A stretch of 6,929 nt of DNA from Bacteroidales bacterium Bact_23 (GCA_001603685.1 LUZO01000188.1:1-6929); one strand, 5' to 3'. Counted from the first letter of the stretch, positions 1 through 6,877 are shown. Numbers and translations are program-made. The notes: generated by a model not told the origin, from the letters alone.

Positions 1-10
1 TTATAAAACT

Positions 11-1063
11 ATGAATACTACACTGAAAACCGGTATTGTATTACTGTCTGTCATTGCTGCGGCATGCTCGTCAGGCAAAGGTGACAAAAAAGCAGAAAAG
101 GAAGGCGCAGCCGAAAAAGCTGAGGTTGTGCGTGTTGCGCAGTTGCATGAACGTGAAGTTGCACGATCCGTTGAATACACTGCCACATTACTGGCCTCTG
201 AAGAAATTCATATGGCTCCGGCTGCTCCCGGTCGCATCGATGCCATTAAGGTTGAGGTAGGCAACCGGGTAAACACAGGAGATCTGATTGTTCAGATGGA
301 TCGCACGCAACTGCAACAGGCTGAAATTCAATTGCAGACCCTTGAAGTTGATTTCAAACGTCTGGATACACTGAGAAAGGTGGGCAGTGTTGCCCAGCAG
401 CAGTACGATCAGCTGAAAGCTCAGCTGGATGTAACGCGGGCCAATGTTAAGTTTCTGCGCGAGAATACCCAGCTAAGAGCGCCGTTCAGTGGCGTTATCT
501 CAGGAAAATATTTTGAAGCAGGCGAAATGTACTCGGGAGCGCCTGTTGCCACAGTCGGAAAAGCCGCCATTGTCTCGCTGGTTCAGATTGACAGGCTGAA
601 AATGCTGGTACCCATCTCCGAAAAGTACTTTCCGATGATCCGCAAAGGGATGGAGGTTTCAATTGCCATAGATATTTATCCCGGCCAGAAATTCAAAGGA
701 ACCGTGTTTAGTGTTTATCCCACCATTGATCCTGCCAGCCGGACCTTCAATGTAGAAGTAACTGTTCCCAATACGGGCGGAATGCTTCGTCCGGGTATGT
801 TCAGCAGGGTAACCCTCGATCTTGACAAAGAGAAGGCACTGCTGATTCCAGCCATTGCGGTGCTTAAGATGCAGGGATCAAACAGCCGATACCTCTTTAT
901 CGAAAAAGACAACGTGGCCAGAAGGATTCCTGTAACCATTGGAAAGCGTTACGACGACCTGATCGAAGTAGTATCGCCCGACCTGAAGGAAGGCGATCTG
1001 ATTGTAGTCAGCGGACAGTCGAGGCTTCTTGAAGGAACGCGGGTAAAAATAGATAACGAATAG
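11..1063 (+). CDS. RND efflux periplasmic adaptor (membrane fusion lipoprotein, HlyD/AcrA family)
   Basis: A 350-residue adaptor that would bridge an inner-membrane RND pump and an outer-membrane channel in the periplasm. Residues 1-19 form a lipoprotein signal: a short basic N-terminus, a hydrophobic core (about 8-18) and Cys19 in VIAAAC. The lipobox is slightly atypical, with Ala rather than Leu at -3. A Lys/Glu/Ala-rich tether follows (about 22-37). The first lipoyl half lies at about 66-96 (APGRIDAIKVEVGNRV). A short alpha-hairpin covers about 97-152, and the second lipoyl half starts at LRAPFSGVISG (about 155-165). The beta-barrel lies at about 190-272 (including the typical IDPASRTFNVEV stretch and LRPGMFSRV), and the membrane-proximal domain at about 275-350. 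Domain order and length are normal for the family. The ATG at 11 is chosen because the signal peptide begins there. It is followed 33 nt later by the pump gene, so the two are very probably co-transcribed. Only 10 nt precede the start, so no promoter can be seen. Confidence 0.95.
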   Translation: MNTTLKTGIVLLSVIAAACSSGKGDKKAEKEGAAEKAEVVRVAQLHEREVARSVEYTATLLASEEIHMAPAAPGRIDAIKVEVGNRVNTGDLIVQMDRTQLQQAEIQLQTLEVDFKRLDTLRKVGSVAQQQYDQLKAQLDVTRANVKFLRENTQLRAPFSGVISGKYFEAGEMYSGAPVATVGKAAIVSLVQIDRLKMLVPISEKYFPMIRKGMEVSIAIDIYPGQKFKGTVFSVYPTIDPASRTFNVEVTVPNTGGMLRPGMFSRVTLDLDKEKALLIPAIAVLKMQGSNSRYLFIEKDNVARRIPVTIGKRYDDLIEVVSPDLKEGDLIVVSGQSRLLEGTRVKIDNE

Positions 1064-1096
1064 GCCGGACGCCGAAACCTTAAAAACAAGAGAATT

Positions 1097-4000
1097 ATGA
1101 GCATATATAAATCCGCGGTAAACAAGCCCATTACCACATTCATGATCTTTACGGCAGTGATCGTGATGGGGCTTTACTCGATAAGCAGGATACCCATTGA
1201 CCTGTATCCGGAGATTGACCCGCCATTCCTTTCGGTGATGACCACCTATGCGGGTGGAAATGCCGCCGATATCGAAACCAACATCACCAAAAGGCTTGAA
1301 GATGCCCTGAATACGGTTGATAAGGTGAAGGAGGTAACCTCAAGTTCCACCGACAACCTATCGGTAGTTACCATTGAATTCAGCTGGGGTGCCGATCTGG
1401 ATGCGGCAACCAATGAGGTGCGCGATGTGATGGATCGCATTTACGACAATCTGCCCGAAGGTGCTGATCGTCCGGTAATCTTCAAGTTTAACACCAATAT
1501 GATGCCCATTCTCTTTTTTGCTGTTACTGCAAAAGAAAGCTATCCGGGCCTTGAAAAGCTACTTGAAGAGAAGATTATCAACCCGCTGAACCGTATAGAA
1601 GGGGTAGGATCTGTTTCTACCATGGGGGCGCCCAAACGTATTGTATATGTGGATGCCGACCCCAAAAAACTGGATGCCTACAACATGACCATCGAACAGA
1701 TCGGGAATGTTATAAGCTCGGAGAACCTCAACATGCCCTCAGGAAATATAAAAATGGGGGAGATGGATTACCAGCTCCGCATTCAGGGTGAATTCAGCGA
1801 CAGCCGTCAGTTGAGCAGCCTGGTGATAGGAAATTTCAATGGGGTGCCGGTTTATCTGCGCGATGTTGCTGTGGTTAAGGACTCAATCAAGGATATTTCG
1901 CTCGATGAGCGGATCAACGGTGAAACCGGACTGCGTATGTTTGTGATGAAGCAGTCGGGTGCCAATACAGTAAAGGTGGCCCGTGATATCAGAAAAGGCC
2001 TCGAAGAGTTAAAGCCCAACCTGCCTCCCGATGTGAAGATAGACCTGATTATGGACTCTTCAACGTTCATCCAGGGCTCAATCAGAAACCTTTCAGAAAC
2101 CCTGATGTGGGCATTTATCTTCGTTGCTCTGGTGGTACTGTTCTTCCTCGGAAGGTGGCGTGCCACTTTTATTATTGTTCTTACCATTCCGATATCGCTG
2201 ATTGTTTCGTTCATCTACCTTTTTATTACAGGCAATTCAATCAACGTCATCTCGCTTACCTCCTTATCCATAGCGATTGGTATGGTGGTTGACGATGCCA
2301 TAGTGGTTCTGGAGAACATTACCCGACACATCGAGAGGGGAAGCAGCCCGCGCGAAGCGGCGATTTATGCCACCAATGAGGTATGGCTCGCCGTTATCAT
2401 CACAACACTGGTGGTTGTGGCGGTATTCTTCCCGCTAACTCTGGTGGGTGGTATGACGGGTGTTATGTTCAACCAGCTGGGATGGATTGTTACCATTACC
2501 ATAGTAACCTCAACCCTGGCAGCCATCACCCTTACTCCGATGATGTCGGCCCGTATGCTTAAACTAAGAGAAAAAGTAGCCAAACCGAAACGTTTCAGTT
2601 ATCAGAATACCATTGAGCCCATGCTCGACAAACTGGATGACTTTTACGTAAAAACCCTGCGTTGGTCGCTTCGCCATAAAACCTTTGTAATCGTTAGCGC
2701 GCTGGCCATCTTCGTGGCCTCGCTGTTGCTTGCCCGCTTTATTGGAACTGACTTTATGCCGCAGACTGACGAATCCCGGCTTTCCGTTTCCCTTGAGCTG
2801 CAAACAGGTACCAGAGTGGAGGAGACCATGAAAACAGCGCGAAAGCTGGAAGAACTGATCAGAGAACGCTATCCGGAGGTGAAGATCATGTCCACCTCGT
2901 CGGGGGCTGATGACGAAGGCGGGATGTTTTCACTCTTCAGCAGTACAGGTTCTAATATTATCAATGTCATGATCCGCCTCGAGGATATTGATAAACGCCA
3001 GCGAAGCTCATTTGAGATTGCCGATGATTTAAGGGAACAGCTTGCTAACTTTCCCGAAATCATTACCGCTTCAGTCTCTACTTCGGGAATGAACATGGGA
3101 ATGGGAGGCGAAAGCAAGGTTGACATCGAAATATACGGATACGACTTTAATACCACCAATGCCATTGCGCAGGAGATTAAGAATCGCGCCGACCAGATGG
3201 AAAGCGCAAAAGAGGTAACCATTAGCCGCAAAAACGATAAACCCGAAATGCAGGTTGTGCTTGATAAGGAGAAACTGGCACTGCATGGGCTTAACAGTGC
3301 GATGGTCTCTTCAATGGTTCGTAACCGCGTATATGGAATGACGGCATCAAAATACAAGGAAGAAGGTGAAGAGTACAATATCCGGGTAAGGTTGTCGGAA
3401 GAGTACCGCAGTTCTATCCTCGACCTTGAAGAGATGACTATTGTAAATTCCAGAGGGCAGCGGATCAAACTGAAGGAGATAGGATCGGTTGAGGAGTTTT
3501 GGGGGCCGCCGGCTATTCAGCATAAACGTAAGGAGCGTATTGTAACCGTTTCGCTGAAACCCAATAAGGTTGCGCTGGGCGAACTTGCCAACCAGGCAAA
3601 ACAGATGATCAGCGAGGTTCAGGTTCCTCAGGAGGTTATGATACAGGTAGGGGGTTCGTATCAGGATCAGCAAGAGTCATTCAAAGACCTTGCCATGCTA
3701 ATGATTTTAAGCCTTCTGCTGGTATTTATTGTGATGGCATCGCAGTTTGAATCATTTACCATGCCATTCATCATCATGTTCTCTATTCCGTTCGCGTTCA
3801 CGGGGGTTATTTTTGCCTTGCTTTTAACCAATACAACGCTCAGTCTGGTGGCAGCTCTGGGAGCGGTGCTGCTGATCGGTATTGTGGTGAAGAATGGTAT
3901 TGTGCTTGTTGACTTCACCAACCTGATGCGCGACCGCGATATGCGTTTGTATGATGCAATCGTGGTTTCAGGAAAATCGCGTTTGCGTCCGGTGCTGATG

Positions 4001-4219
4001 ACCGCATTAACCACCATGCTGGGAATGCTGCCGCTTGCATTAAGCTCCGGTGAAGGTTCCGAGATATGGCGCCCTATGGGAATCACCGTAATCGGAGGGC
4101 TTATCTTCTCAACCATTGTAACCATGGTGATTGTCCCTGTTATGTACGGCGTTCTTGCACGTTCGGGTGAAAGGGATAAATTAAGGAAAATCAGAAAAAA
4201 ATTCCAAAATCTGGATTAA
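1097..4219 (+). CDS. RND multidrug efflux pump, inner-membrane permease (HAE1/AcrB-like)
   Basis: A 1040-residue, full-length RND permease that would export substrates from periplasm or inner membrane using the proton gradient. It shows the usual duplicated plan. TM1 is at about 11-29, followed by a large periplasmic loop (about 30-333). TM2-TM6 span about 335-485 and TM7 about 528-548. A second periplasmic loop covers about 550-860, and TM8-TM12 span about 862-1018. The proton relay residues are present: Asp399-Asp400 in TM4 (IGMVVDDAIVVLEN) and Lys932 in TM10 (GIVVKNGIVLVDF), matching AcrB D407/D408/K940. This Asp pair marks the HAE1 branch rather than the heavy-metal (CusA/CzcA) branch. 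An unusual methionine-rich loop, GMNMGMGG (664-671), precedes a porter-domain strand. The start ATG at 1097 has only a weak purine stretch (AAGAGA) upstream. The gene sits between the adaptor and a PII-like gene. The substrate cannot be told from sequence. Confidence 0.96.
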   Translation: MSIYKSAVNKPITTFMIFTAVIVMGLYSISRIPIDLYPEIDPPFLSVMTTYAGGNAADIETNITKRLEDALNTVDKVKEVTSSSTDNLSVVTIEFSWGADLDAATNEVRDVMDRIYDNLPEGADRPVIFKFNTNMMPILFFAVTAKESYPGLEKLLEEKIINPLNRIEGVGSVSTMGAPKRIVYVDADPKKLDAYNMTIEQIGNVISSENLNMPSGNIKMGEMDYQLRIQGEFSDSRQLSSLVIGNFNGVPVYLRDVAVVKDSIKDISLDERINGETGLRMFVMKQSGANTVKVARDIRKGLEELKPNLPPDVKIDLIMDSSTFIQGSIRNLSETLMWAFIFVALVVLFFLGRWRATFIIVLTIPISLIVSFIYLFITGNSINVISLTSLSIAIGMVVDDAIVVLENITRHIERGSSPREAAIYATNEVWLAVIITTLVVVAVFFPLTLVGGMTGVMFNQLGWIVTITIVTSTLAAITLTPMMSARMLKLREKVAKPKRFSYQNTIEPMLDKLDDFYVKTLRWSLRHKTFVIVSALAIFVASLLLARFIGTDFMPQTDESRLSVSLELQTGTRVEETMKTARKLEELIRERYPEVKIMSTSSGADDEGGMFSLFSSTGSNIINVMIRLEDIDKRQRSSFEIADDLREQLANFPEIITASVSTSGMNMGMGGESKVDIEIYGYDFNTTNAIAQEIKNRADQMESAKEVTISRKNDKPEMQVVLDKEKLALHGLNSAMVSSMVRNRVYGMTASKYKEEGEEYNIRVRLSEEYRSSILDLEEMTIVNSRGQRIKLKEIGSVEEFWGPPAIQHKRKERIVTVSLKPNKVALGELANQAKQMISEVQVPQEVMIQVGGSYQDQQESFKDLAMLMILSLLLVFIVMASQFESFTMPFIIMFSIPFAFTGVIFALLLTNTTLSLVAALGAVLLIGIVVKNGIVLVDFTNLMRDRDMRLYDAIVVSGKSRLRPVLMTALTTMLGMLPLALSSGEGSEIWRPMGITVIGGLIFSTIVTMVIVPVMYGVLARSGERDKLRKIRKKFQNLD

Positions 4220-4227
4220 AATAAAAA

Positions 4228-4524
4228 ATGATGAAAGCAGTTTTTATAATTTTCAATCAGGCGCATACCGAGCGGGTAGAGTATATTCTTGATCAGCTGG
4301 GCATCAGGGGGTTCACCTGGTGGAGCATAGTAAGCGGCAGAGGCAGTAATACCGGTGAACCACGGATGGGAACTCACACCTGGCCTGAAATGAACTCGGC
4401 GCTTATAACCATTACCACAGACGATAAGGTAGATCCGCTGCTTGAGAAGGTCAGAAAAACTGATGAGATCAATAAAGAAGTCGGAATCCGCGCTTTCGTG
4501 TGGGATGTAACCAAAACAGTCTGA
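4228..4524 (+). CDS. PII-like small signalling protein linked to the RND pump
   Basis: A 98-residue cytoplasmic protein with the beta-alpha-beta-beta-alpha-beta pattern of the PII (GlnB) superfamily. Strand 1 is about 3-9, helix 1 about 12-24 (TERVEYILDQLGIRGF), and strand 2 about 28-37. A Gly/Pro-rich loop covers about 37-55 (GRGSNTGEPRMGTHTWPE). Strand 3 is about 57-64, helix 2 about 68-83, and strand 4 about 86-95 (IRAFVWDV, like GlnB KIFVFDV). It is not a classical GlnB/GlnK. The T-loop is shorter and has no uridylylation tyrosine, and the GlnB B-loop TGKxGDGK is replaced by TDEINKEVG. PII 'new group' proteins encoded beside RND (CusABC-like) pumps are described in the literature, and the position 8 nt after the pump stop fits that group. 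A role in sensing or controlling the pump is inference. The start falls in ATGATG (4228/4231), so either Met is possible. The upstream AAAATAAAA is typical of SD-less Bacteroidota starts. Confidence 0.85.
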   Translation: MMKAVFIIFNQAHTERVEYILDQLGIRGFTWWSIVSGRGSNTGEPRMGTHTWPEMNSALITITTDDKVDPLLEKVRKTDEINKEVGIRAFVWDVTKTV

Positions 4525-4559
4525 ATTACAGCAGGATTCCGGCAGTCTTCCTTTTTGTG

Positions 4560-4588
4560 ATCTGAAACCATCCCGTCAGGGAACAGAT
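4560..4588 (+). other. Hairpin immediately upstream of the operon terminator
   Basis: ATCTG (4560-4564) can pair with CAGAT (4584-4588). Inside it TCCC (4571-4574) can pair with GGGA (4579-4582) around a GTCA loop, leaving an asymmetric internal loop of six and one bases. It ends two bases before the 13-bp stem at 4591, so the two could stack as one folded 3' element. This is seen by eye only. Chance pairing of this strength is possible, hence the modest confidence. Confidence 0.35.
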
Positions 4589-4590
4589 AG

Positions 4591-4680
4591 AGGTGGGAAA
4601 TGGAACTGAAGTTGAACTCGCTTTCTCTTTTGAAAGAGACTTGCAGGATACCATTTCCCACCTGTTTTTTTATATATTTT
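4591..4680 (+). terminator. Long-stem intrinsic terminator of the RND operon
   Basis: A perfect 13-bp inverted repeat, AGGTGGGAAATGG (4591-4603) with CCATTTCCCACCT (4651-4663), is followed after one G by seven T (4665-4671) and then TATATATTTT. The 47-nt interior holds a second hairpin, TCTCTT (4624-4629) pairing with AAGAGA (4634-4639). The T tract lies only on the + side, so the structure would terminate transcription arriving from the PII-like gene, whose stop is 67 nt upstream. A branched stem of this length is larger than a minimal terminator. It could also be the 3' part of a stable RNA. Confidence 0.75.
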
Positions 4681-4713
4681 CCGATGAATAAAACAGGCCG
4701 GTAAACCGGGGAA
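4681..4713 (-). terminator. Possible weak terminator of the radical SAM gene
   Basis: Just past the TAA stop (4722-4724, minus strand) lies the inverted repeat CCGGTAAACCGG (4698-4709), which reads CCGGTTTACCGG on the coding strand. It is followed by CCTGTTTTATT. The stem is only 4-5 bp with a very tight loop and the T run is short, so this is a weak candidate. No better minus-strand terminator is visible before the convergent operon, because the 13-bp stem at 4591-4663 has no T tract on this strand. Confidence 0.35.
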
Positions 4714-4721
4714 AGAGATTC

Positions 4722-5657
4722 TTACTTCTTTATCTTGTAGAAATAACCCCTTTCCTGTTTTGTGGTTTCAATCTTCTGCTCAGCTTCCAGCACATCCAAA
4801 TACTTATTTACCTCATTTATGTGAAATCCCAGAATTTTGGAAAGATCATCCACGGTACAAGGCCTGCGGGCGATGGTTTCCAGAATGGCTGATTCGGTAT
4901 CGGTGCGGTACGAACGGATTTTCTTCCTTTCAGGTGAGGCTGCGATGATGACTACATTATCCATTTGCCAGAAACCGGCTACCCGCTGTAGCTCGGCCCT
5001 GGTGGCTCCTCTCAGGTCTGTTACACTTCCCGGCCGGTCGAGGGTGTTCAGCTGTATGGAGTCGGGTTTAATCTGAAGGATTATCTTTTTTAGTGCTGCC
5101 AGCTCCTCTTCCGAATCGTTATAACCAGGCAGAATAAAAATTTCGAGCCAGATTTTGCCCCCGAATTCTCTGCTGAAATCAATCAACCCATTAATATAGT
5201 CTTCAAAAATCAGGCTGTCGGGCGGTCGGTTGATTTTCAGGAAAACGGCCTCTGTTGCAGCATCGAGCGAGGGAAGGACAAGGTCGGCTTTCAGGATTGA
5301 CTGTCTGACCTTCGCATCACCGAAGAGGGTGCCATTTGTCAAAACGGCAACCGGAATATCAGGTTTGTTCTCCTTGATAAATTCAAGTACCTTGCCAATG
5401 GCGATGTTCAGGGTTGGTTCGCCATATCCCGAAAAGGTAATATAGTCGGGGTCAGGATTATTGCGGAAGTAGTCAGTCAGTTCACCAATTATTTTTTCTG
5501 TTTTAACGTACTCTTTCCGCTCGGTGGTTAGTTTTGTGGTTTTACCCGCTTCGCAGTAAACGCAATCGAGCGAACATACTTTCCTGGGAACAAGATCCAC
5601 GCCGAGTGACATTCCCAACCGGCGCGACGGTACCGGCCCGAACAGATATTTATACAT
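4722..5657 (-). CDS. Radical SAM protein with C-terminal winged-helix-like domain
   Basis: A 311-residue cytoplasmic radical SAM enzyme. The N-terminal signature GPVPSRRLGMSLGVDLVP (7-24) leads into C28-SLD-C32-VY-C35, the CX3CX2C motif that binds a [4Fe-4S] cluster and cleaves S-adenosylmethionine. FSGYGEPTLN (75-84) is the GGE-like SAM-binding segment. TNGTLF (107-112), VLPSLDAAT (127-135) and LEIFILPGYND (171-181) follow the partial TIM-barrel strand order. Residues about 253-311 look like a winged helix-turn-helix (TVDDLSKILGFHINEVNKYL at 268-287, then a wing ending in YFYKIK). This architecture matches uncharacterised COG0731-type radical SAM proteins. The substrate is unknown, and RNA or DNA modification or binding is only a guess from the C-terminal domain. 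It is transcribed alone, convergent to the RND operon, and lies downstream of the terminator of the 5881-6877 pair. The ATG at 5657 is supported by a good SD. Confidence 0.93.
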   Translation of the reverse strand: MYKYLFGPVPSRRLGMSLGVDLVPRKVCSLDCVYCEAGKTTKLTTERKEYVKTEKIIGELTDYFRNNPDPDYITFSGYGEPTLNIAIGKVLEFIKENKPDIPVAVLTNGTLFGDAKVRQSILKADLVLPSLDAATEAVFLKINRPPDSLIFEDYINGLIDFSREFGGKIWLEIFILPGYNDSEEELAALKKIILQIKPDSIQLNTLDRPGSVTDLRGATRAELQRVAGFWQMDNVVIIAASPERKKIRSYRTDTESAILETIARRPCTVDDLSKILGFHINEVNKYLDVLEAEQKIETTKQERGYFYKIKK

Positions 5658-5662
5658 TTTTT

Positions 5663-5670
5663 CCTCTCTT
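5663..5670 (-). promoter_or_regulatory. Ribosome binding site of the radical SAM gene
   Basis: The minus strand reads AAGAGAGG followed by five A and then the ATG at 5657-5655. This is a purine-rich SD-like box at good spacing, and it fixes the start. It is the only gene here with such a box. The others start after AT-rich or non-SD sequence. Confidence 0.6.
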
Positions 5671-5683
5671 AAAGTTAATGGTT

Positions 5684-5702
5684 CTCTGCTTTATCTGCAG
5701 AG
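5684..5702 (-). other. Leader hairpin of the radical SAM gene
   Basis: CTCTGC (5684-5689) and GCAGAG (5697-5702) form a perfect 6-bp stem with a 7-nt loop, 13 nt upstream of the SD box in the likely 5' untranslated region. No T tract follows on the minus strand, so it is not a terminator. It could influence translation or mRNA stability, or be incidental. Confidence 0.3.
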
Positions 5703-5806
5703 GTTCCGGAAAAATTACTAACCCCTTGCATTCCTATGCGGTGCAAATATTGAAATTCCATGTAAAATTAGAACGTTTTCAGAGATTGTAACTGAAAGTC
5801 GGCGGT

Positions 5807-5843
5807 TTATTTTTAAAAATTAAAAATCCGGCAAAAGCCGGAT
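5807..5843 (-). terminator. Intrinsic terminator of the two-gene minus-strand unit
   Basis: On the minus strand ATCCGGC, a TTTT loop and GCCGGAT (5843 to 5826) form a perfect 7-bp GC-rich stem. It is immediately followed by TTTTTAATTTTT. It starts 37 nt after the stop of the 82-residue gene (5881). Position and form are those of a classical rho-independent terminator, so the radical SAM gene downstream is probably a separate transcription unit. Confidence 0.85.
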
Positions 5844-5880
5844 ACTATCAATTCGTTAAGATTAATCGGCTTATCTGGTG

Positions 5881-6129
5881 TTATTTAAACAGATCCGATA
5901 TATTTATCTGACTTTCGTACAGATGGATAACATCCTCGAACTCAACAACCAGCACTTTATCAATGCGATTGGTTACCTGATGATACCAGATCTCAACAAA
6001 CAGGCCATCAAGAAGATAGAGTTTAACTGTGTAATAGACAAAAATGCGCTCGAGAAGCTCCTTTCCGTTTGAAAGTATAACAGAAACCTGCTCCTGAACA
6101 GGGAGCTTTCTGAATTCCTGTGCGTCCAT
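5881..6129 (-). CDS. Conserved-type small hypothetical protein (82 aa)
   Basis: An uncharacterised soluble protein of 82 residues with no signal peptide or membrane segment. A helical N-terminus (about 3-28, EFRKLPVQEQVSVILSNGKE) is followed by alternating beta-like strands rich in aromatics (IFVYYTVKLYLLDGLFVEIWY, about 29-49). A C-terminal acidic segment contains DVIHLYESQINISDLF (66-81). It resembles small proteins I associate with Bacteroidota, but I cannot name a domain or function. The ATG at 6129 lies 22 nt after the stop of the upstream 241-residue gene, so the two are likely co-transcribed. No SD is visible, which is normal here. A terminator follows the stop. A 64-codon open frame on the opposite strand overlaps almost all of this gene. 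The minus frame is preferred because of its operon position and terminator. Confidence 0.75.
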   Translation of the reverse strand: MDAQEFRKLPVQEQVSVILSNGKELLERIFVYYTVKLYLLDGLFVEIWYHQVTNRIDKVLVVEFEDVIHLYESQINISDLFK

Positions 6130-6151
6130 CTGGTTCTATAGAATATGTTTA

Positions 6152-6877
6152 CTAAAGCCGCTGAAGCTCAATATCATATTTTTCTTTAAGATATTGCAGG
6201 CGCTCCGGCGAGGTATGCCGGTCGTAGATACGCACCAGTTCAACAACACCACTTTTGCAGTAAATTCCTGCCTGGGCTGCATCATATACTTTGTGGTCCC
6301 AGTTGTTGCGTACCGAAATGCTGATTCTCTCAAAATCGCTCCAGGGAATATGCTTATCCACCTTAATATAATAGGTATCGCTCATCTCAGTATCGCGGAA
6401 GATACGGGGAGCAATCTCTTCAAGAATCATATATTTCCTGATGGCAATCAGGCTTACATAGGGTTTTACCGTCCGGTTGGCAAGAAACTCTATTCCGTTT
6501 TTGCTGTAATTGTCTATAATTGCCGGCAAATCGGCATAATCTTCCATTTTGATGCGGATACATCCTGCTGTACTGTTCTGATATTCAAGCCATCCCAGTA
6601 CTGCATCAAAGTTAAGCCCGGTTACTTTTTTAATTTTAATGGTAGTCCGGATAAAATCATCCATCTCGTCAAGGCCCTTTGTCTTGATGACGGCAAAAAC
6701 CGATCTGGGTTTCTGTTCTTCCTCATTTACCGGGATGTGATAATGATCGTAAAAACCCGGGAACGGATCAAGGTCTTCGAGGATAAGCTCATTGAATTTG
6801 TAATCGGAAGCCAGACTGGCTATTTTCTCTTTTTTGAGAACAAATCCCAGGGATTCTACAACTTTTTTATTTTCCAT
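6152..6877 (-). CDS. Hypothetical protein, uncharacterised (about 241 aa)
   Basis: A soluble protein of 241 residues from the ATG at 6877. A GTG two codons upstream (6883) is in frame and would add two residues. In-frame TAG and TAA stops at 6928-6923 rule out a longer protein. No signal peptide, membrane segment, cysteine cluster or recognised catalytic motif is visible. The sequence shows mixed alpha/beta segments. FAVIKTK (62-68) and GCIRIKM (105-111) look like strands, followed by a helix (DYADLPAIIDNYSKNGIEFL). A charged second half has YYIKVDKHIPWSDFERISISV and a C-terminal helix SPERLQYLKEKYDIELQRL. The paired strand-helix-strand pattern could be ferredoxin-like repeats, which is speculation. 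It precedes the 82-residue gene by 22 nt and shares its terminator. Only 52 nt lie upstream, with no convincing promoter, so transcription may begin outside the window. Confidence 0.8.
   Translation of the reverse strand: MENKKVVESLGFVLKKEKIASLASDYKFNELILEDLDPFPGFYDHYHIPVNEEEQKPRSVFAVIKTKGLDEMDDFIRTTIKIKKVTGLNFDAVLGWLEYQNSTAGCIRIKMEDYADLPAIIDNYSKNGIEFLANRTVKPYVSLIAIRKYMILEEIAPRIFRDTEMSDTYYIKVDKHIPWSDFERISISVRNNWDHKVYDAAQAGIYCKSGVVELVRIYDRHTSPERLQYLKEKYDIELQRL

Noticed and set aside
2869..3468. 199-codon minus-strand open frame inside the pump gene
   Set aside because: It lies antisense within the clear RND permease. Its translation is Ser/Ile/Arg-rich without recognisable motifs, and it is a shadow frame.
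3667..4125. 152-codon minus-strand open frame inside the pump gene
   Set aside because: It is antisense to conserved transmembrane segments TM8-TM12 of the pump and has no protein-like features of its own.
1097..4219. Heavy-metal (CusA/CzcA, HME) type RND pump
   Set aside because: TM4 has the VVDDAIVVLEN Asp-Asp pair and TM10 a Lys, as in AcrB-like HAE1 pumps, so a metal-pump name is not supported despite the PII-like neighbour and the Met-rich loop.
4374..4661. 95-codon minus-strand open frame across the end of the PII-like gene and the terminator
   Set aside because: It covers both a convincing gene and the 13-bp stem terminator, and has no recognisable motif or start signal.
5744..5751. 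Possible Bacteroidota -7 element (AATATTTG on the minus strand) for the radical SAM gene
   Set aside because: It is near the TAnnTTTG consensus, but no TTG -33 element lies at the expected spacing. Similar AT-rich matches occur nearby.
5878..6072. 64-codon plus-strand open frame opposite the 82-residue gene
   Set aside because: The minus-strand frame is longer, fits an operon with the upstream gene and ends before a strong terminator. The plus frame has no such context.
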